Of a stretch of 64,000 nucleotides of DNA, positions 58,696 through 64,000 are shown one piece after another. Under the pieces are notes generated by a model that saw only the letters and a list, made by a program, of their open reading frames with translations, searched no databases and was not told where the DNA came from. The DNA lies in contig JACJYR010000001.1 of assembly GCA_020636005.1 (NCBI GenBank), positions 2,304,001 through 2,368,000 of the forward strand. Direction: 5' to 3'. Position 1 is the stretch's first letter. Every line of letters begins with the position of its first letter. The DNA is from Lewinellaceae bacterium (GTDB lineage: Bacteria > Bacteroidota > Bacteroidia > Chitinophagales > Saprospiraceae). A program made the translations under genes and the position numbers.

Positions 58696-60258
58696 ATGAA
58701 ACATATACTTTTGCTCATTGCCTGTCTCCATATTTTTTTAGCTCATGGCCAAAAGCATGACTATATATGGACTATAAGCCATACCTTGGGTGAACCATTG
58801 GCTTCGGAGTTGGACTTCAATCATGATCCTCCATTATCTGTTCCTGTAGAAAGGGAGATGTACCTTGGCGGGGGAACAAACGCCTCTCTTTGCGATAAAG
58901 ATGGAAACCTGCTTGCCTACACGAACGGGATTTGGATTGCAAATAAGCTAGGGGAATTAATGGAAAACGGAGACAGTATTAACTCAGGCGCATGGGCTAA
59001 TGCCAGCGCAGCCGCAGGAGTAAGTTATCTTGTCCCTCAAGGTGCTTTTTTTCTGCCCATGCCAAATAACCCTGACCGCTATTGCCTGTTCCACATGTTC
59101 ATTGATTTAACGCCTATTACAGCCTCCCAGACTAAACTCTTATATTCTGTAATTGACTTTGGCTATAATGGTGGCTTGGGCAAAGTCCTGGAAAAAAACA
59201 TCACCCTAATTGAGGGGGATGAGTTTCTCAATTTCAACCAGGCCACTGCTGTGCGCCACGGCAATGGGCGTGATTGGTGGGTCATATTGCCCCACCACAT
59301 GAAACCTGTCTATTACCGTTTCCTTCTCACGCCCGATGGTGTGTCTGGCCCATGGGAGCAGAGCGGCATTGGGTTCAAAGGGCCTTCGGAAAACTTTTTT
59401 GATTATGCCTACGGTCAAAGGATATTTACGCTTGACGGCGCTAAGTTTGCTGATTATGACCAGTTCAACTATATACAATTATTCGACTTTGACCGGTGCT
59501 CCGGGCTATTGAGCAATCCTGTTCTTATAGATCACACCCTAACCGCAAATGGCCCAAGCACTGTGGCTCAAGGTGTTGCCTTTTCACCTTCCGGAAGGTT
59601 TTTGTACATAAGCAGATTCAAGGACTTCAATGAGCCTGATGCTGACATAGAACTTGTTCAATACGACACGGAAGCAAATGATATAACCGCTTCCGAAACC
59701 ATATTGGCCTCTTGTTTCTCCCCTGTACCATATACATGTGGCATGTCAAACATGCTGCTTGGCCCCGATGGTAAAATTTATATTGCCGATTACGATTCCA
59801 TGGCTTTTGATGTTGTCCACCATCCCGATGCAGTGGGCAATGCTTGTGATTTTGAATATGGCGGGTATGAATTCTCTGTGAGCTATCCCAATACTTGGCT
59901 GCCCTATTACCCAAACTACCGCCTGTACGACGTGCCGGACAGCCCCTGCGATACCTTGGGGATAGATGCGCCTGTCACAAGTATTGATCAGGTAAAAGAA
60001 AGGGGCAAGCAAATTCAGGTATTTCCCAATCCGGCTACAGATGTATTGCAATTGGCCTCCTTTTCCGATAAACCGATATCCGGCATATTTCTTTTGTACA
60101 ACAGCATTGGTCAGCAAACAAGGCAATGGAACTTGGATGCAGAAAGACCCACCCACAAATTCACGTTAGATGATTTTTCTAATGGAATTTATTATTGGGA
60201 ACTTAGGCCAAGAGACGGTCATGCCGTGCAGACAGGAAAGGTTATTATCAACCGGTAA
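58696..60258 (+). CDS. Secreted T9SS cargo protein, beta-propeller-like
   Basis: The protein has 520 residues from ATG 58696, with a signal peptide (MKHILLLIACLHIFLAHGQ). The middle contains propeller-like strands (GVAFSPSGRFLYISRFKDF and MLLGPDGKIYIADYDSMAF). The C-terminus has a T9SS type A sorting domain (IQVFPNPATDVLQLASFSD and FSNGIYYWELRPRDG). It is exported by Sec and moved to the cell surface by the T9SS. The function is unknown; a surface-binding or adhesive role is plausible. Confidence 0.85.
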   Translation: MKHILLLIACLHIFLAHGQKHDYIWTISHTLGEPLASELDFNHDPPLSVPVEREMYLGGGTNASLCDKDGNLLAYTNGIWIANKLGELMENGDSINSGAWANASAAAGVSYLVPQGAFFLPMPNNPDRYCLFHMFIDLTPITASQTKLLYSVIDFGYNGGLGKVLEKNITLIEGDEFLNFNQATAVRHGNGRDWWVILPHHMKPVYYRFLLTPDGVSGPWEQSGIGFKGPSENFFDYAYGQRIFTLDGAKFADYDQFNYIQLFDFDRCSGLLSNPVLIDHTLTANGPSTVAQGVAFSPSGRFLYISRFKDFNEPDADIELVQYDTEANDITASETILASCFSPVPYTCGMSNMLLGPDGKIYIADYDSMAFDVVHHPDAVGNACDFEYGGYEFSVSYPNTWLPYYPNYRLYDVPDSPCDTLGIDAPVTSIDQVKERGKQIQVFPNPATDVLQLASFSDKPISGIFLLYNSIGQQTRQWNLDAERPTHKFTLDDFSNGIYYWELRPRDGHAVQTGKVIINR

Positions 60259-60493
60259 GGTTGTCGTTTACCCGTTGTAAAAAAAACTGCATTTTACTAT
60301 CTGTCCCATGCAAAAAAAAGCAAAACCTGTCTGCTTGCAGTTTAAACACTGCTAACCACTGTGGGTGGACGAATAGCAGATGAAAGTACCAGGCGTTAGC
60401 AATTTGCAGCGCTGGCATACATCCCTGTTCCTTCAGGGCAGGGTTTCGCCGAAAAGTAAGTTTATGTCAGTGTGACGTTGTTGCGGTAAACTT

Positions 60494-60501
60494 TACATTT
60501 G
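60494..60501 (+). promoter_or_regulatory. -7 promoter element for ktrB
   Basis: TACATTTG matches the consensus, about 72 bases before the ktrB start. The -33 element is not clear. The rest of the 314-base gap holds no gene that I can see. Confidence 0.45.
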
Positions 60502-60572
60502 CCCCACTTTTTACCGGCCTAAAAAAGGGTTGAATCGAACAGCCTATTCACGACCGTTCCCTCCAACAATAA

Positions 60573-62375
60573 ATGCCGGTTATTTGCGCAGTGGACTATC
60601 AATCATTTTTCAGAGGAAAACAAAACCGCCTTCAAAAACGGTGGATTGTGGACAACTTGCTCTTCGCAATGGCTGTGCTGGGTTTCATGGCCGTTTTCGT
60701 AGATGTGGGCGGTATCCATAGCGACTGGCACAATGCTTTCGATATTTTTTATCACGTTTGCCTGGTGGCCTTTTTGCTCCTGTTTTCGCTGCGGGCCTAC
60801 CTCGATCATTTTATTTTCAATAAAAAGCGGGACAGGTGGCTTTCCATCATCGAGGTAGTGTTCATATTGGTCATGCTGTTGGCGCAGAGCGGGGTTTTCT
60901 CGCTGGAAAGCATCACCTCCAGGGATTTCCTGCAACTGGCCATCTCCTTTATTTTCCTGGTGGAAATCTCCCGCCGCAGCCTCGCCCTGGAACGGCTGAA
61001 CGTGAACCCTCCCCTGCTCTTTATTTTCAGTTTCATCCTGCTGATACTGATAGGTGCTTTTGCGCTCATGCTGCCCATATCAACGTATAAGGGGATTGAT
61101 TTCCTGGACGCACTTTTCACCAGTACGAGTGCCGTCTGTGTCACAGGCCTGACAGTGGTGGACACGGGCACCTATTTCACGCAGTTTGGCCAAAACGTCA
61201 TCCTGACCCTGATCTCCCTGGGCGGCCTGGGCGTGATGACGTTTACCAGCTTCTTTGGTTTTTTCTTTAAGGGTGAAACTTCTTTCCGCAACCAAATGAT
61301 CTACAAGGATGTCATCGGAGCGGAAACTATACAAGGTGTTTTTTCAGCCATCATAAAAATCGTCACCTTTACGTTGGCCGTCGAACTGGTAGGGGCCGTC
61401 ATCCTGTTCTTTTCCCTGCACCCTGGCGACATTGACGGCGGCCTCGGCGAGCGCATCTATTTTTCCGTGTTTCACTCCATTTCTGCCTTCAACAATGCAG
61501 GCTTCCAACTACGGGCCGACGGCCTGTACGACAAGGTGCTACGTTGGAACTACCCGTTTCAGCTCATCATCGCCCTCCTTATTATTTTTGGTGGGTTGGG
61601 CTTCAATATTTCCTTCAACCTTGTCAACTATTTCCGGCAGCGTGTCCGGGCCAGGGTAAGGCAGTTGATTTACCTGGAACCCTATCGGTTCCAACCGTGG
61701 ATCATTAACCTGAACTCTAAGATCGTACTTACGACCACCGCCATTTTACTGGTGTTCGGCACGGTCGTATTATATTTAACAGAATTGAATGGATCGCTCA
61801 ATGAACACAGCGGGATGGGCAAATGGGTCACGGCCTTTTTTTGCAGCGTAACCACCCGCACCGCTGGTTTCAATGACATCAACATGGCCGACTTAACCCA
61901 TGAAGGCATCATGATTACCCTGCTCCTTATGTGGATTGGGGCATCGCCCGGCTCGACCGGGGGTGGCATTAAAACTACGACCATAGCCGTGGCCACGCTC
62001 GGCATCTATCACATTGCCAAAGGCCAGTCAAGCATTGAATTTGGGAGGCGGGAAATCGCCATGGAATCCATCATGCGGGCCTTTATCATCATTTGCCTTT
62101 CCCTGATAGTGCTGGGCGTTGCTACATTTGCCATCGTTGTTTTTGAAGATAAAATGCCGCTCGAAAAGGTGGTATTCGAATGTTTTTCCGCTTTCAGTAC
62201 AGTAGGCTTATCGCTAGGCATCACCCCTCAGTTGACCGATTTGAGCAAATCGGTGCTGATCCTGACCATGTTCATCGGCAGGGTGGGTGCATTTACGATT
62301 CTATTGGGGATTCTGAAAAAAGCAGGCAGTGCAAAGTTGTACAGCTACCCGGTTGAAAATGTTATAATTACTTGA
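60573..62375 (+). CDS. ktrB: Potassium uptake protein KtrB/TrkH with N-terminal membrane extension
   Basis: The protein has 600 residues. About 140 residues with three or four membrane segments precede the Trk/Ktr channel core. The selectivity-filter regions are SAVCVTGLTVVDT, SAFNNAGFQLR, TTRTAGFNDINM and FSTVGLSLG; each has the key glycine. The RCK-bound partner ktrA follows, starting 54 bases after the stop. It moves K+ into the cell, driven by membrane voltage and often Na+. The N-terminal extension resembles neither KtrB of Bacillus nor TrkH of E. coli closely. Confidence 0.9.
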   Translation: MPVICAVDYQSFFRGKQNRLQKRWIVDNLLFAMAVLGFMAVFVDVGGIHSDWHNAFDIFYHVCLVAFLLLFSLRAYLDHFIFNKKRDRWLSIIEVVFILVMLLAQSGVFSLESITSRDFLQLAISFIFLVEISRRSLALERLNVNPPLLFIFSFILLILIGAFALMLPISTYKGIDFLDALFTSTSAVCVTGLTVVDTGTYFTQFGQNVILTLISLGGLGVMTFTSFFGFFFKGETSFRNQMIYKDVIGAETIQGVFSAIIKIVTFTLAVELVGAVILFFSLHPGDIDGGLGERIYFSVFHSISAFNNAGFQLRADGLYDKVLRWNYPFQLIIALLIIFGGLGFNISFNLVNYFRQRVRARVRQLIYLEPYRFQPWIINLNSKIVLTTTAILLVFGTVVLYLTELNGSLNEHSGMGKWVTAFFCSVTTRTAGFNDINMADLTHEGIMITLLLMWIGASPGSTGGGIKTTTIAVATLGIYHIAKGQSSIEFGRREIAMESIMRAFIIICLSLIVLGVATFAIVVFEDKMPLEKVVFECFSAFSTVGLSLGITPQLTDLSKSVLILTMFIGRVGAFTILLGILKKAGSAKLYSYPVENVIIT

Positions 62376-62428
62376 TAAGGGAATTGATTAATCGGGCAGG
62401 TTTTCCTGCCAATTCCCTGGTTCACCAA

Positions 62429-63121
62429 ATGACTATCATGAAATTCATCATCATTGGCATGGGCAATTTCGGTGCGGCCCTGGCCATCAAGCTTACGGAA
62501 ATGGGCCACGAGGTAATCGGAGTGGACAAGCGGCCCGAAAAAACCGAGGCTGTGAAAGACCGGGTGACTTTCACCATCAACCTCGACTCCACCAACCCGT
62601 TGGCGGTCAAAAACCTGCCGGTGGAGGAGACCGATGTAGTGATAGTGGCCATTGGGGAGGATGAGGGCAACTCCATCCTGACCACTGCCCTGATGAAACA
62701 GAATAGGCCCAAGCGGCTTATCAGCCGTGCCATCAACGTGCTGCACCACAACGTTCTGGAAGCGATGGGCGTGGATGAAATCGTCCACCCGGAAGAAGAA
62801 GCAGCCTACCGGCTGGCCAAGCGCCTGGAACTGCACCAAATCATTGACTCTTTTGAGATTTCTGAAAAATACTCCATTTACGAAGTGGCCATTCCCAAGG
62901 AATTAGTGGGGAAAACGGTAGGCGAGAGTAAGTTCCGCCAACATTTCAGCATGAATATCATCACCATTATCAGGCGGATAAAACGGAAAAACATACTTGG
63001 TATTACCAGGGAGGTGAACGATGCTATCGGGGTCATTGCGCCTGACACTTTGCTACAGGAAGGGGATTTACTGGTGGTTTTTTCAAAGAAGGAGGATCTG
63101 GACAGGTTCCTGAATGGGTAA
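62429..63121 (+). CDS. ktrA: Potassium uptake regulator KtrA/TrkA
   Basis: The protein has 230 residues from ATG 62429. The Rossmann motif GMGNFGAALA begins the RCK_N domain, followed by the dinucleotide-binding segment VIGVDKRPEK and an RCK_C domain from about residue 150 (SIYEVAIPKELVGKTVGESKF). It binds ATP/ADP or NAD(H) and gates KtrB. A bidirectional terminator follows. Confidence 0.92.
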   Translation: MTIMKFIIIGMGNFGAALAIKLTEMGHEVIGVDKRPEKTEAVKDRVTFTINLDSTNPLAVKNLPVEETDVVIVAIGEDEGNSILTTALMKQNRPKRLISRAINVLHHNVLEAMGVDEIVHPEEEAAYRLAKRLELHQIIDSFEISEKYSIYEVAIPKELVGKTVGESKFRQHFSMNIITIIRRIKRKNILGITREVNDAIGVIAPDTLLQEGDLLVVFSKKEDLDRFLNG

Positions 63122-63127
63122 AACACA

Positions 63128-63158
63128 AAAAGCCCGTCCAAATTTGGACGGGCTTTTC
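63128..63158. terminator. Bidirectional terminator between ktrA and rplI
   Basis: AAAAGCCCGTCCAAA pairs with TTTGGACGGGCTTTT, a near-perfect palindrome with A and T flanks. Confidence 0.9.
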
Positions 63159-63181
63159 GCAGGGTATTAAGATCCGAAGTA

Positions 63182-63778
63182 TTACTCCTCCGAGCTTTCG
63201 ACGGCTTCTTCCACCGCTTCTTTTGCTTCGGCGGCTGCCTTTGCATCAGCGACGACTTTAGCCTCTGCCGCATCAGCGGCGTCCTTTGCATTCTTGGCAC
63301 GGTGGGCCTGGATGGCGCTGGTAATCGTCGGATCGTCGGCAATCACGTTCAGGGCAATTTTTGCCTCCACATCGGGGTGCAGATCAAGCTCGGCTACATA
63401 GTGGCCGACTTCCTTGATATGTTCCGGCAGGATGATGTCCCTCCTGTCCACCTCTACATCCAGTTGCGCTTTGAGGGCGTAGGCAACCTGGAGATTGGTG
63501 ACGCTGCCGAAGATACGGCCACTGGTGCCGGCTTTTACTTCGATGGTCAGTTCCTGGCCTTTTACCTTTTCGGCAATGGCCTTAAACTGGTCGATCATTT
63601 TCGTCAGCTTGGACGCCTCCCGGCGTTTGTAGCTGTCGAGGTTGCTGCGGTTGGCCTTGTTGGCCACGATGGCCAGCCCTTGCGGGATCAGGTAGTTGCG
63701 GCCGTAGCCGGCCTTGACGTTCACGATCTCGAACTTCCTGCCGACCTTTTCTATATTTTTTAAAAGTATGATATCCAT
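63182..63778 (-). CDS. rplI: 50S ribosomal protein bL9
   Basis: The protein has 198 residues. The N-terminal MDIILLKNIEKVGRKFEIVNVKAGYGRNYLIP is diagnostic; the C-terminal globular domain is at about 75-148. About 50 extra residues rich in Ala, Glu, Lys and Asp form a tail absent from the E. coli protein (149 residues). It binds 23S rRNA in the large subunit. The gene is followed on the same strand by the terminator. Upstream is the S18 gene. Confidence 0.94.
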   Translation of the reverse strand: MDIILLKNIEKVGRKFEIVNVKAGYGRNYLIPQGLAIVANKANRSNLDSYKRREASKLTKMIDQFKAIAEKVKGQELTIEVKAGTSGRIFGSVTNLQVAYALKAQLDVEVDRRDIILPEHIKEVGHYVAELDLHPDVEAKIALNVIADDPTITSAIQAHRAKNAKDAADAAEAKVVADAKAAAEAKEAVEEAVESSEE

Positions 63779-63797
63779 TTTTCTTAAAATTTTATGG

Positions 63798-63843
63798 TTT
63801 ATGGTTTACGGTTTATGGGTGCAGCCCATAAACCGTAAACCAT
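63798..63843. repeat. ATGGTTTACGG array with 19-bp hairpin
   Basis: Repeats of ATGGTTTATGG-like words on the left pair with CCCATAAACCGTAAACCAT on the right. Arms 63801-63819 and 63825-63843 are perfect. It fills the gap between rplI and the S18 gene. Confidence 0.85.
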
Positions 63844-63860
63844 AAAGCCTAAACCATAAC

Positions 63861-64000
63861 TTATTTCAACATGTCTGCCACATAAGGCAGCATGGCAAGG
63901 TGCCTGGACCGCTTGATGGCGGTGGCCACCCGGCGCTGGTATTTCAGCGAGTTGCCGGTGATGCGGCGGGGGAGGATCTTGCCCTGCTCATTGATAAATT
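63861..64000 (-). CDS. rpsR: 30S ribosomal protein bS18, N-terminus missing
   Basis: The gene runs off the right edge; 46 C-terminal residues are visible. They contain NEQGKILPRRITGNSLKYQ and RRVATAIKRSRHLAMLPYV, which are the bS18 core motifs. It precedes rplI on the same strand, matching the common rpsF-rpsR-rplI order. Confidence 0.93.
   Translation of the reverse strand, partial: FINEQGKILPRRITGNSLKYQRRVATAIKRSRHLAMLPYVADMLK

Overview
The window is about 64 kb of chromosome from a free-living, non-parasitic member of the Bacteroidota, most likely a Saprospiria-type organism (Lewinella/Haliscomenobacter-like). The evidence is the recurring TAnnTTTG promoter -7 element, type IX secretion genes (gldM, gldN), cargo proteins with C-terminal T9SS sorting domains, Bacteroidota-restricted families (DUF3078, DUF3109, PD40/OmpA lipoproteins, DUF4276) and a fused isobutyryl-CoA mutase. 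No phage, insertion sequence, rRNA operon or CRISPR array is visible. The only RNA gene I can call is one tRNA-Leu(UAG).

Layout. 0-5.3 kb: the tail of an MscS-like channel, a DUF3078 outer-membrane protein, a three-gene acyl-CoA operon (hydroxyacyl-CoA dehydrogenase, hotdog thioesterase, thiolase) of the phenylacetate/adipyl-CoA type, and a Bax-inhibitor-1 membrane protein. 5.3-13 kb: NlpC/P60 lipoprotein, omega-amidase, L25, L34, RecX, a TPR protein, a GT2 glycosyltransferase and the bifunctional Rel/SpoT enzyme. 13.3-18 kb: tRNA-Leu, then tig-clpP-clpX (protein folding and proteolysis) and truA. 18-31 kb: FtsK, an orphan MoxR ATPase, small envelope proteins, a two-domain FKBP isomerase and two large PD40/OmpA proteins. 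31-40 kb: an accessory stretch with two separate ATPase-plus-nuclease-like gene pairs, a ParE-type toxin-antitoxin pair, a VOC protein, the fused mutase IcmF and a sulfotransferase. 40-51 kb: M16 peptidase, a large unknown lipoprotein, gldN-gldM, tatC, DUF3109. 51-60 kb: mfd, then two secreted T9SS-cargo genes, the first of which is frame-interrupted. 60-64 kb: ktrB-ktrA potassium uptake, then L9 and the start of a S18 gene.

Most of the window is conserved housekeeping DNA. The most unusual parts are: (1) the two ATGA-coupled ATPase/nuclease-like pairs (31.2-32.9 kb and 37.8-39.4 kb), which look like anti-phage defence modules; (2) several families of palindromes and degenerate short-period arrays, which lie between genes but are also found in frame inside icmF, mfd and an OmpA-family gene; and (3) a secreted beta-helix gene with an (AC)9 tract at its 5' end and a frame break in the middle. 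All functional assignments are by reading protein motifs; no database search was run.
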